Shown here in pieces: positions 50,458 through 63,559 of a stretch of DNA of 64,000 bases (the first letter of the stretch is position 1; each line of letters opens with the position of its first letter). Both the position numbers and the translations under genes were made by a program. Origin of the DNA: Lasioglossum baleicum (taxonomy: Eukaryota; Arthropoda; Insecta; Hymenoptera; Halictidae); the NCBI RefSeq assembly GCF_051020765.1, contig NW_027469168.1, forward strand, positions 434,001-498,000, read 5' to 3'. Below the pieces are notes generated by a model. It saw only the letters and a list, made by a program, of their open reading frames with translations, did not search any database and was not told the origin of the DNA.

Positions 50458-50465
50458 TGACCGAG
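50458..50465. repeat. 8-bp target site duplication, right (TGACCGAG)
   Basis: Second copy of TGACCGAG, continuing as AACCCAGTCCGCTATAGCG, which is satellite H1 in the phase expected if the insertion is removed. Confidence 0.85.
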
Positions 50466-53400
50466 AACCCAGTCCGCTATAGCGATGGTCTCGCTCCGTT
50501 TTCACGTGATCACATCAGTACACATTTTGGCAGACGAGCACATTATTTTCATGTATATATAAGGAGATTGCTAGTCAATCCTTGTGTGAACGGTATCACC
50601 GTCTTTGAGAGTTGCACGGGAAAGTCAATAGCAGCAGATATCCTGTGATGCCGAGAGGAAAACCACTTACTCCAGCAATAAATCCGCTGAAAAGTATTGG
50701 CACCAGACACCTCTATTCACGGCATGAATATTATAGTTGAGAGCCAAACCGGCGGAGAACATCCCGAATTGGTATAAAGTGATTCTTTAAAGGAATTAAC
50801 TTGCCCAAATGGAACCTACTAACCCGCTGCAGCGAGTGTCTTGCGTAGTGTTCATGGAAATAAAGAAGTAGAATCCTTTGCAGACGTACGCTTTAATTGC
50901 ATGTGTCAATAGGAAGATCTAGGGTCAAATCGTCCGAGAAAGTACCACCTCATTTGAGAGTCACATTGCTAAGGCAATAACTTCACCTTTCCTGTGATTT
51001 TGAGAGATATACCATGTAATCCGGGGGATAATCTTCTGATCAGTATCGGCAATAGTGGCCTTAATTCATGGTATAAATTTCATCGTATAATGTCAATCCG
51101 ATTCATAATGCTACCAATTTGAATAAAGTCAAACGCTTTATTAGAGACCTTACCCACCGAAAGTCTAACGCGCTGAACCGACAGTATAACATAGAGTTCA
51201 GAGGCTGAAATTAGTATTCAACTTAGGTACGGGCATCATAATTTCATATATGACTTAGAAGATCGAGTGTCAAACCGCTCGAGAACGTTGCCACCGTCAG
51301 TGATGTTCACTTAGTTAAGTCATTAGCATCACCTATTCTGTGATTCCGAGATTCGAACCGGGTAATCTGCGACTGAATCCGCTGTTTAGTATAGGCAATT
51401 CACACCTTCATCTAACTTATGAGTATTAAAGTAGGGACACAAACTGTTGGAGACCATTGCTAATTGGTATAAAGTCCTTCTTTTTACCGAATACCTGACC
51501 TTCCTGGAACATATTACGCAGTAGCGAGTGCCACGCTTAGTGCTCACGGAAAGAAGATAAGAGACATTTTAGCATACGGACACCTTATTGTCACGTAGGA
51601 ATAGAATAGTCGGGAGTCAAACCGATCGGGAAAGTTCCCACCTTCTTTGGGAGTCGAACGGCTAAGTCTATAGCTCCAACTATCCTGTGATTCCGACAGT
51701 CAGGCCTGGTTTTCCAGTTGTAAATCCGCTCTACAGTATTGGCAATAGTCACCATATTCCACGATATACGTATTAAAATATGGAGAGAAGCCGTTGAAGA
51801 ACATTACCAATTTGTAAAATGTCAAACTTTTCACCGGATATCTTACCATCCGGGAATCGAACCCGCTCGCTATATCGATTGTATAACGTCGTGTTCAGAG
51901 ATACAAATTAGTATGCATTTTAGAGACGGGCACCATAGTTTCAGGTGTGAATTAGAATTACGAGGGACAAACCATTTGAGAACGTTATCACCCTCTTTGC
52001 GATTGGAACTGCTAGGCCAATAGCTTCACCTATGCTGTGATTCCGAGGGTTAGACCAGGTATTCCGGTAGTAAATCGTCTGAACAGTGTTGGGCATGGAC
52101 ACATTAGTAATCGTTTTTAATGTTAACGTAGAACGAAACTCCGTTTGCGAAGGTTACCAATTGCTAGAAATACTAACACTTTACCGAAGACAATACCCAC
52201 CGAAACATTAACCCTCTCTATCGAGGGTATAACCTGGTGTTGGGAGAAAGAAATCAGTATTCATTTCAATGTCGGCACGTTAACATCACGCAAATTATAA
52301 GATCGATGGTCAAACCGTTCGAGATCGTTACCACCGTCTTTGATATTCGAACTACTAAGTCAATAGCTTGACCTATCTTGCGATTCACAGAGGTAAGCCA
52401 GGTGTTCCGGCAGTAAATCCGCTGAACAGAATTGGCAACATAAACCTTAATTCGCGGAGCGAATATTAAGAAACAGCTTCACACCTTGTGAGAACGTTAT
52501 TAATTGCTATAGAGTCAAACGTTTTACAGAATGCCTTACAGTCCGAGAAGCTATCCCGCCACATTGAAAGTATAACTACGTTTATAGGGTAACACATTCA
52601 TGCACGGCATAGTGACGGCACCTTAAATTCATATATAATTTAGAGGATCGAGGGATAAACAGCTCCCTCACGTTTCCACCATCTTTAAGATTCGAACGGC
52701 TGAGTCAACAGCTTCGCCCATCCTGTGATTCCGAGACTCTGGCTTGGTATTCCTGCAGTAAGTCCGCTGAACCGTATTGGCAATGGACACATTGGTTCAC
52801 GGTTTGAATATTAAAGTACAGAGTCAAACATTTGTCGAATGTCACATGTTGGTATAATGTTAATAGTTGTACCGAAATCCTTACCCTCCGGGAACATATA
52901 CCGCTGTATCGAGAGTATGACATCGTGATCAGAGATACAAATTTGTATATCTTGTAGTGACACATATCTTTATTTCATTTATGAATGTGGATATCGAGAG
53001 AAGAACCATTCCTGAACGTTACCACATTCTTTGTGAAATTGCACATATAACACGACAGCTTCACCTATCCTGTGCTTCCGAGAGTCACACCAGGTAAACC
53101 ACCAGTATGTCGGCTGAAGTGTGTTGGCAACGGGCACCTTAATTCACGGTTTCAATACTAATTTAGAGCATGAGACTGCTTGAGAGCGTTACCAATTGCT
53201 ATACAGTCAAACGTTTTACGGAGTGCCTTACCGTCCGAGATGCTAACCCGCCGTATCGAGAGTATAGCCACGTGCTTATGGAGACACATTAGTATACATT
53301 TTAGTGACGAGGAAGTAAATTTCATTGGGAATAAGAAGATCGAGGGTCAAACCGATTGGGCACGTTACCTCATTTTTTGAGAGACGAACGTCTAAGTCAA

Positions 53401-56400
53401 TAGCAACACTTATCCTACGATTCCGAGAGACAAACCAGGTATATAGTGAGGAAATGCGCTGAACAGTCTTGGCATTAGTCGCCTTACTTCTCGGTATGAA
53501 TATGAAAGATGTACATCAATCCGTCTGACAGAATTGGTATGAAGTCAAACGATTTACTGAAAACCTTACGGTCCGAATGTCTCACGCGACGTAACGGGAG
53601 TACAACATGGTATTCAGAGGAAGAAATTAGTATACATTTTAGTGACGGGCACATTAATTTTACGAATGAATGAAAAGGTCGCGATGCAAACACTTCCAGA
53701 AACTTACCACCTTCTCTGAGATTCGAACAGCATTGTCAATAGCATTACGTACTCTGTGATTCCGAAATTCAAGCCAGGTATCGATGGGGTATATGCGCTA
53801 ATCATTATTGGGAAAAGATACCTCAATTCACTGTATGAATATTAAAGTGCAGAGTCGAACCGTTATAGCACGTTACCTACAGGTATAGAGTTAAACATCT
53901 CTCAGATGGCCTTACCTTCGAGATGCTAACCCGCTGTATCGCGAGCATAAATTCGCGGTCTGGGAAGCAGATTAGTATACATTTTAGTGACGGCCACCTT
54001 AACTTCGTCTATGAATTATAATATCGAGGATCAATCCATTCCTGAACGATACCACCTTCTGCGAGTGACGGTCGGCTAAGTGTATAGCTTTATCTATCCT
54101 GGGATTCGAAAGTCAAGCAAGGTATTCCGGGATTAAATATACTAAATAATATTAGCAAGAGACACCTCACATAACGGTATGAATATTAATGTAGGGAGTG
54201 CAACTGTCGGACGACAATACCAATTGGAATACAGTCATTCTTTTTTACCCAATTCCTTACCTTCCGAGGACACAAACCTCTACCGCTACATCGATAGTGT
54301 TCCTTCGTTTTCACGACGTCAGATTGCTAGACATTTTCGCAGAAGGACACATCTATGAGAGTGGCACAGATACGTCAACACCTTCAAGTATCCTGTGGTA
54401 CCGATAATCAAACAGGGCACTGTAGGAGTACATTCGCTGTACAGCATAGGCAATAGACACCTAATTTCTCGGCATGAGCATTAAAGAAGGAAGTCAAATC
54501 GTCAAAGAACGTTACAAATTCTTTTAGAGTCATCCTTTTGACAGACTACGTATCCTTACGGGAACGTATGTCGCTGTATCAAGAGTATGACTTCGTGGTA
54601 AGAGAAACAAACTAATAAACATTTGAGTGACGGGAAACTTAATTTCATGTACGAAATAGAAGATCGAGGGTCAAACTTTTACGGAACGATACTACCTTCT
54701 TTGGGAGTGGAACAGCTATGTCAATAGCTCCACCTATCCCGTGATTCCGTGAGCCTAACCAGGTTGTGCGGGAGTGAATTAGCTGAAAAGTATTCTGAAC
54801 AGACGCCTTAATTCACGGCTTCAATATTAAAGTAGAGCGAGAAACCCACGGAGGTCATAACCAATCCGTATAAAATCATTCTTCTTACCGAATACCTTAC
54901 CCGCCGAGAATATTAACCCACTGTAGGGTGTGTCATGCTCGTTGTTGACGGAAATAAATTAGTGGACATCTTAGCAGACGGACACAGTATTTTCATGCAT
55001 GAATAACAAAACCGAAAGTCAAGCCGTTCGTGATCGTTACCACCTTCTTTGAGAATATAACGGCTTAGGCAATATCTACAGCCATCCTGTTATACCGAGA
55101 AACAAACCAGGAATTCCGGAAGAAATCAGCTGCTCAGTATGGGCATCAGATAACCTATTTCATGATATAAATGTTAGAGTACAGAGTCAATCCTTTCTAG
55201 AACGTTACCCACTGTTATAGTTCCAAACTCTATAGAGGCACCCTAACCTTCCCAAATGCTAACCCGCGTTATCGTGAGTGTAACATCGCGTTCAATGAAA
55301 CAAATTACAATACATTTTAATTACGAGCGCCATTACATAATCTATGAGTTATACATTCGAGTCTTAAACCATTTGAGTCTGTTGCCGCCCTGTTTGAGAG
55401 TCGAACGGCTAAGTCAATAGCTTTACCCATCCTGCGATTCCAAGTGTCAAGCTATGTACTCCGCGAGTAAGTCCGCTGAACAGAATTGGCATTAGACACC
55501 AAATTCCACAGTATAAATATGAGCATACAGAATCAATCCGATTGCGAACGTTATCAATTGGTGTAAAGTCAAATGTTTTACTGAATCCCTTACCCTCCGA
55601 AAGCCTAACGCATTATATCAAGAATACATCATCGTGCTCAGAGGAACAAAATACTGTATATTTTAGTGACGAGCTCCATAACTTCATATATGAATATGAA
55701 TATCGAGAGTCAAACCGATCAAGGTCGTTACCACCTTCTGCGTGATTCGAACGGCTATGTCAATAGCTTCACCTGTCCCGTAATTCCGAGAGTCAACCCA
55801 GCAATACCGAGGGTAAGTTCGCTGTGGATTGTAGGCAATAGACACCTAAATGCACGGTGTGAATATTAAAGCAGACCATCACGCCGTTGTAGAACATTAC
55901 GTATTGGTGTAGGGTCAAACTACTAACAGAGTATAACTTTGTGTCCAGAGAAGCAAATTAGTAAATATCTTAGTGACACGCTCCTTAACTTCATGTATGA
56001 ATTAGAAAGTCGAGTGTCGAACGGATCGGGAACTTGACCACCTTCGTTGGGTATCGAACGCCTCAATCAATAGCCGCACCTATCCAGGGATGCCGAGAGT
56101 AAAACCAGATATTCCTGTAGTAAATCTGCTGAACTGTATTGGCAATAATCTCCATAATTCACGGTTTGAACATTAAAATTGAGGGTCGATCTATTTGAGA
56201 GCATTGCCATTTGCTATAAAGTCAATCACTTAAATGATGACCTTACCTTCGTAGACGCTAACCCGCCGTATTGAGACTATAGCCTCGCGTTTACAGAAAC
56301 ACATTCGTATACAACTTAATGACGGCACCATAAATCATGTATGAATTACAATATCGAGAGTCAAAGCGTTCGAGAACGTTACCATCTTCTCTGAGAGACG

Positions 56401-57205
56401 AACGGCTACGCCAATGGCATCGCTTCCCCTGTGAATCTGAAAGTCAAACCAGGTATTCCGGGATTAAATCCGCTGAAGCGTATTGGCAATAGGCACATCA
56501 ATGCACGGATTGCATATTGAAATAGAGCGTCAAACCGTTGAGAACGTTATCAATTTCTATAAAGTCAGACGCTTTACCGAAAACCGTACCATCCAAAAAA
56601 ATAACTCGCTGAATCGAGAGAATAACTTCGAGTTGAGGGAGAGAAATTAGTATCCATTGCAGTGTTGCGCACCTTGTCTTCGCGTATGAATTAAAAAATC
56701 CAGGAACAAACCGTTCGAGAACATTATCACCTACTGTTAGAGATGAACGGTAAATAAAAACTTGATGATCCCATAAGATAAACCAGGTATTGTGGAGGTA
56801 CATCTGCTGAGCCATATTGGCAATAGACACCTCAATTTACGGTTCGAATATTAGTGTGGAGCGTCGAAATGTTTTAGTGCGATGCCAATATGCATAATGT
56901 CGAACGCTTTACTGGAGACCTTACCTGCCGAAAGCCTAACCCACTGTATCGAGAGTATAACTTCGTGTTCAGAAAATGAAGTAGTGGTCACTACAGTGAT
57001 GGGCACCTGATCTTCATGTATGAATTAGAAGTTCGAGGTTCATACTGTTCTGAGACCGTTACCACCTTCATTGAGGATCGAACGGCTAAGTAAGTAGCTT
57101 CACATATCCCTGTGATTCCGAGAGTCAAACCAGGTATTGTGGGAGTACATCGGCTGAAGTGTATTGGTAATGAACACTGTCATTCAGCGTTTGAATATTA
57201 GAATA

Positions 57206-57248
57206 GAGCGTCAAACGGTTTGAGAAAGTTAGCATACTCTTTGAGAGT
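57206..57248 (+). repeat. Half-unit recombinant: H1 start joined to H2 body
   Basis: GAGCGTCAAACGGTTTGAG, AAAGTTAGCA (H1 start) runs into TACTCTTTGAGAGTTAACGG (H2 body). Same class of event as at 39.75 and 49.67 kb but with different private substitutions, so probably independent. Confidence 0.76.
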
Positions 57249-57560
57249 TAACGGATAAGTCAATAGCTTCACGTATCCTGTGGTTCCGAGAGTCAAACCA
57301 AGCATTCCGAGAGTAAATCCGCTGAACAGTATTGGCAAATGGGTACTTTAGTTCGCGGAGTGAATACTAATGTAGAGTCTCAATCTGCCTGATAACATTA
57401 CCACTTGCATAAAGCCCAACCGTTTAACGAAGACCTTACCCACCGGAAGCCTAACGCACTGTATCGAGAGTATTGGACGGTGTTGATTGGTTGAAATTAG
57501 TATGCATTTTGGCAGTTTGACGTTTTATTTCATGTAAGAATAGCAAAATCGAGGGGCAAT

Positions 57561-57600
57561 CCGTTCGAGAATGTCACCACCTTCTTTGGGATTCGAACGG
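57561..57600 (+). repeat. Example of an intact H2 dyad
   Basis: CCGTTCGA at 57561-57568 and TCGAACGG at 57593-57600, a perfect 8-bp inverted repeat 24 nt apart. Another intact example is at 20232-20239 with 20264-20271. Confidence 0.72.
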
Positions 57601-60504
57601 TTATGTTAACAGCTTCATATATCCTGTGATTTCGAAAGCCAAACCTTAATATTCCGGCAGTGAATGCGCTGTAAGGTATTGTCAATCGAAACATTAATTC
57701 TCCGTTTGAAATGTAAAGTACAGAGTCTAACCCTTCTAGAGCATTACCTATTTCGTATAATATCATAAGTTTTACCGGAGACCTTTCCCTCGAGAACCAA
57801 ACCCGCTGTATAGAGAGCATAACTTCGTATTCAGAGATACATATTAGTATATATTGTAGTAACAGATACCATAATTTCATGTATGAATGAGAGGATCAAC
57901 TGGCAAACCTTTCCAGAACGTTAACACATTCTGTGTGAAATCGCACATCTGGCGCAATAGCTTCACCGATCTGTGGTTCCGAGGATCACACTTGGCATAT
58001 CAGAAGTATATCCGCTGAACAGTATTCGCAATGGATATCTTAATTCACGGTTTACATATTAATATAGAACGTGAAGCCGCTATGAGCATGCTACCAGTTG
58101 GTATAAAGTCATTCTTATTAGCCTATACTTTACAGTCCGAGAACACAAGCCGCAGAAGCGATTGCCTTGCTTCGTGCTGACAGGACCGAATTAGTAGACC
58201 TTTTAGCAGAAGGACACCTTATTTTTAGGTACGATAGCAAGATGGAGAGTCAAACTGTCCGAGAACGTTACCACAGTGTTTGTGAGTCGAACAGCTGAGT
58301 CAACAGCTTCACCTGCCCTGAGATTCGGAGTGACAAGTCTGATATTCCAGGAGTAAATCCGCTGAACTGTATTGTCAATAGAAACATTAATTCACTGTAT
58401 GAATATTAAAGCAGAGAGTCGAAACCGTTTGAGAACGTTACTAATTGACATAACGTCACACTCTTTTTCGAATACCTTACCTTCCGAGAACGTAACCCGT
58501 AGTAGTGAGTACCATGCTTAAGGCTTGCGGAAACAAATTAGTAGACATTTTAGTAGACGGGCAATAATAGCAAAATCGAGAGTCAAACCGTCGGAGAACG
58601 GTCCCACTTTCTTTGAAAGCCGCACATCTAATGCAATAGCTTCACCTATCCTGTGATTATGAGAGTCAAGATTGGTATTTCAGGAGTAATTCCCACTCTA
58701 CAGTATTAGCAATCAACACGAAAATTCCGGTATGAATATTAATGTGCAAAGTCAAAACGTTGTGGAACGATGCCTATTGGTATAGAGTCACACTATTTAC
58801 CGAAATCCTTACCTTCGGAAAACCAAATTCAGTGTATCGAAAGTCTCACTCACGTGCATAGAAGCAAGATAGTATGCACTTTACTCACGTGTACCTTAAT
58901 TGCACGTACTAATTAGGATATCGGGTATCATATCGCTCGAAAACGTTGCAAATTTCATTGAGAGTCGTACGCCTATATCACTAGCTGCACCTATCCTGTG
59001 ATTAGAAGAGTAAAACCAGGTGTTCCGGGACTAAATCCGCTGAACAGTATCGGCAATAGACAGCTTATTTCACGATATAAATATTAGGGAAGAGCTTCTA
59101 AGCTTTAGAGAGCGTTACCAATTGGTATAAAATCAAACGTATTAGCGAAGGCCTTCCCATCCGTGATCCACACCGGCTTCATCGAGAGTATAACTTCGTG
59201 TTCATAGATAGAAGTTAGTGTTGGTTTCAATGACGGACACATCAACTTCAAGTATAAATTAGAAGATCGGAGATCAGACCGTTAGAGAACATTGCCACCT
59301 TCTGTGAGAGACGAACGGCTACGTCAATAGCTTCACCTATCCCTGCGATTCCGAGAATCAAACCAAGTTGTCCGGGTGTTAATCCTCTGTACAGTAATGG
59401 TATATACACCTCACTTTACGATTTGAATATTAAAATAGAGCGTAAATCCGTTTGAGAACGTTACCAATTGCGATAAAGTCAGATGTTCTAGAGTTGGACG
59501 TACCATCCCGCGAACGTCACCTGCTTCATCGAGAATATAACTTCGAGTTTAGAGGATAATTTTAGTACACCAATTTGGTGATGACATCGTAAATTCATTC
59601 ATGAATTAGGAGATCGAGGATCAAAACTTTCGAGAGCGTATCCACCTTCTGTTAGAACACAAACGGCTAAGTCAATAGTTTCACCTATGCAGTGATTCAG
59701 AGAGTCAAACCAGGTATTGCTAGAGTAAATCCGGTGAACAGTATTGCCATCAGGCACAGTAAATCACGGTTTGAATATTAAACTCACACGGGAAATAACT
59801 GTAGAACGTTACCTATTCGCCTAGATTGAAACTTTTTACCGATGGCTTACCCTACCGTGCACCTAACCCCCTGTAACAAGTGACTAGCACAATGTACTCG
59901 GAAAAAGGTTAGTAGACAAGATAGCAGATGCACACCTTATTTCCATGTATGAATAGCAAAATCGAGCGACAGACCGTTCAAGAACGTAATCAACCTCTTT
60001 GCTAGCCGCACAGCTACTTGAAGAGTTTCACCTATCCTGTGATTCAGAAAATAAAACCTGGTTCGCCGGGATGAAGTAGCCAGAACAGTATTGGCAATAG
60101 ATACATTTATTCCCAGTTTGCATATTGAAGTAGGGCGTCCAACTGTTTGAAAGCGTTACCTATTGGTATAAAGACAAACACTTGACTGTAGACCCTACCC
60201 GCCGAAGAATTAACCCGCTCTATCGAGAGTATAACTTCGTCTTCAGAGAAAGGAAATAGCATTCGTTTCATTGACGGGCAGGTTAACTTCATGTATGATG
60301 TATAAGATCGATATTCACACCGTTGGATCTCGATGCCACCTTCTCTGAGAGACCAACTGCTTCATCTATCCAGTGATTCGGAGCGTCAAACCAGGTATTC
60401 TGGAAGTAAGCACGTTGATGAGTTTTGGCAATAAACACAATAATTCTCGGTTTGGATATTACAGTAGGGCGTCAAACCGTTTGAGAACGTTACTAATTGT
60501 TATA

Positions 60505-61050
60505 AAGTCAAACAATTTACCGATGGCCTAGCACTCGGAGAAGCAATCTCGCCGTTTCGAGAGTATAAGTTCGTGTGCAGGGAATGAAATTAGTCATCAT
60601 ATCTCTGACGGGCGCCTTCATTTCATGTATGAATTAGAAGATCGATCGTGAAACCCTTCGAGATCAATACCGCTTTATATATGAGTCGATAATATAAGTC
60701 AATAGCTGCATCTATCCTGTGATACCGAGTGTCAAACCTGGAAATCGGAAGTGAATCTGCTGTTCAGTTTAGGTATGGAGTTAAACCCTTGTAGAATATA
60801 GGCCGATGGTATAAAGTTAATGATTTTACCGGATTTTTTCCCTCCAAGAAGCTAACACGCTGTAGCATGTGTCTTGCTTAGTGTTCACGGAAACAAATTA
60901 GCAGACACTTTAGCCGACGGACATGGTAATATCATGTATCAATAGAAAGATCCCGGGTCAAACTATCCGAGAACGTTACCACCATCTTCGACAGTCGAAC
61001 AGCGCAGTCAATAACTTCACCTATCCTGTGATTCCGAGAGTCAGACCAGG
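60505..61050 (+). repeat. Higher-order block with a shared deletion, copy 2
   Basis: Partner of 39090-39700. It has GGAGAAGCAATCTCGCCG, TTAGTCATCATATCTCTGACG, GATCAATACCGC, CTGCTGTTCAGTTTAGG joined early to GGAGTTAAACCC (the same border deletion), GATGGTATAAAGTTAAT and TTAGCCGACGGACA. Identity is roughly 80-85% by eye. Confidence 0.78.
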
Positions 61051-63559
61051 TATTCCGGGTGTAAATCCACTGAACAGTGTTGGTTATGGACATATTAATT
61101 CACTGTTCGAATATAAAAGTACAGCGTCAAACGGTTGTAGAACTTTATCTATTCTTATAGATTCTAACATTTTACTGAGGGCCTTACCATCCAAGCAGCC
61201 TAACCGGCTGTAGTGAGAGTCCTGCTTAATGTCCACGGAAATAAATTGGTCGATATTCGAGCAGACGGTCACCACTTTTTCATGCATAAATATCAGAGTC
61301 GATAGTCACTACGTTGGAGAATGTTACAGCCTTGTTTGACGGTCGGACGGCTAAGTCAAAGGCTTCAACTGTCCTGTGATTCCGAGAGTCAAGCCGGGTG
61401 CACAAGGAGTAAATCTTCTCCACAGCGTTGGCAATAAATGTGCTCAATCAAACGGCATGAATATTAAGGTAGACAGTCAAACCGTTCGTAATCATTACCA
61501 ATTGGTATATGTCCAATCTTCTTTCGGAAAACCTTACTGTCCGAGAACGTAACCATCTGTATCGGTAGTATAACTTCGTGTTTCAAGAAGCAAACCAGTA
61601 TTCACTTTAGTGACGGGCAACCTAATTTGATGTATGAATAAGACGAGCGACAGTCAGACCCTTCGAGAACGTTACCCCACATTTGAGATTCCAACGTCTA
61701 AGTCAAAAGCTTAACCTATCCTGATATTCCGAGAGTGAAACCAGGAATTCCAGGGGTCCATCCGCACCACGGTATTGGAAATTTTCTTCTTAATTCACGG
61801 TTCGATTATTAAGTTAGGGCACAGTACCGTTGTTGAACTTTACCTATTTGTATAAACTTTCTACCGAAGGCTTTACCACCCAAGTAGTCCAACCGGCTGA
61901 ATGGAGTGCCTTGCTTAGTGTTCATGGAAACACATATGTTGGCATTTTAAGGGCGCGCACCTTAATCTCATGTATGAGATAGAAGATCTAGGGGTCAGAC
62001 CGTTCGAGAACGCTACCACCTTTGTTCTGAATCGAACCGCTTAGTTAATAGCTTCACCTACCTTATGATTCCGAGAGTGAAACCAGGTATCCCGGAGGTA
62101 ACTCTGCTAAGCGGTATTGGAAATAGACACCATAATTCACGATTTCAACATTAACGTAGATCGTCAAGCGGTTTGAGAGCGTTACCAACTGGTGTAAAGT
62201 CAAACGTTTTACGCACGGCCTTACCTGCCGGGAATCTTACCCGCTGCAACGAGAGTAAAAATTCGTGTTCAGAGGAAGAAATTATTCATTTCAGTGACAG
62301 GCACCTTGGCTTAGTGTATGATTTTGACGACCGATGGTCAAGACTTTTGGGATCGTTACAACTATCTATGTATGTCGAATAGCAATGTCAGTAGCTTCAC
62401 GCATCATGTGATTCTGAGAGACAAACCAGGTAATTCGGACGAAATTCCGATGAACAGTTTTAGTAACAGACGTCTTAATTCACTGCTTCAACAGTAAAGT
62501 AGTGCGTCAAACCGTTGGAGAGCGATACCAATTGGTATAAAGTCAATTGTTTTACCACAGGCCTTATCTTCCGCGAACCTCTCCGGACTTGCCCAGAGTA
62601 TAAGTTCCTGGTCATCGAAAGAAATTAGAATTCAATTCAGTGACGGTCACCTTGTCTTCATGTGTGTATTAGAGGATCGAGGGAGTAACAGTTCCAGAAC
62701 GATACCGCAATATTTGAGATTAGAATGGCTAAGTCAATAGCTACACCTAACCTGTGATTCCTAGTGTCATACAACGTATGCCTGGGGTAAATATGGTGAA
62801 CAGAATTCGAAATAGACACCTCCACTCGTGGTTTGAATATTAAAGCAAACCGTTAAGGCGTTGTAGAACATTCCCTATTTGTGTAGGTTCAACCTTCTTA
62901 CAGAATGCCTTACCCTCCGAAAACCCGACTCGATGTATCGAGAGTATAACACTATGCTCATGGATACAAGCAGGTACACATTGTTGTCACGCCCACCAGA
63001 ATTTGATGACTTAATTAAAAGATCGATGGTCAGAACGTTCGAGAACGATACCACCTTCTTTGAGAGTTGAGCGGGTTCATCTGTCCCGTGATTCTAAGAG
63101 ACACACCATGTACGCCAGGAGTTAATCCACTTAACAGTATAGGCATTAGACACGCTTCTTCACGGAATAAATTTTAATGTACAGAGTCAATCCGTTTCAG
63201 AACGATAACAATTGGAATAGGGTCGATCGTTATACTGAGTCCTTTACCCTCCGAAGGCCTAACGCATTATATCGAGCGAATAAGTTGGTGATCAGAGGAT
63301 GAAATTTGTAACCATATTAGTGTCGGGCACCATATCGTCATGTATGAATTAGAAGGTCGATGTGTCAAACAGTTCCAGAACGTTACCACCATCATTGAGA
63401 GACGGACGGCTAAGTCAATAGTTTCACCTATCCTGTGATTCCGTAAGTCAAACATGGTATAACCGGAGTAAATCCGCAGAATAGTATTGGCAATAGGCAC
63501 CTTAATTATCGCTTTTATTATTAAACTAGAGGGTCAATCCGTTGGAGAACATACCCATT

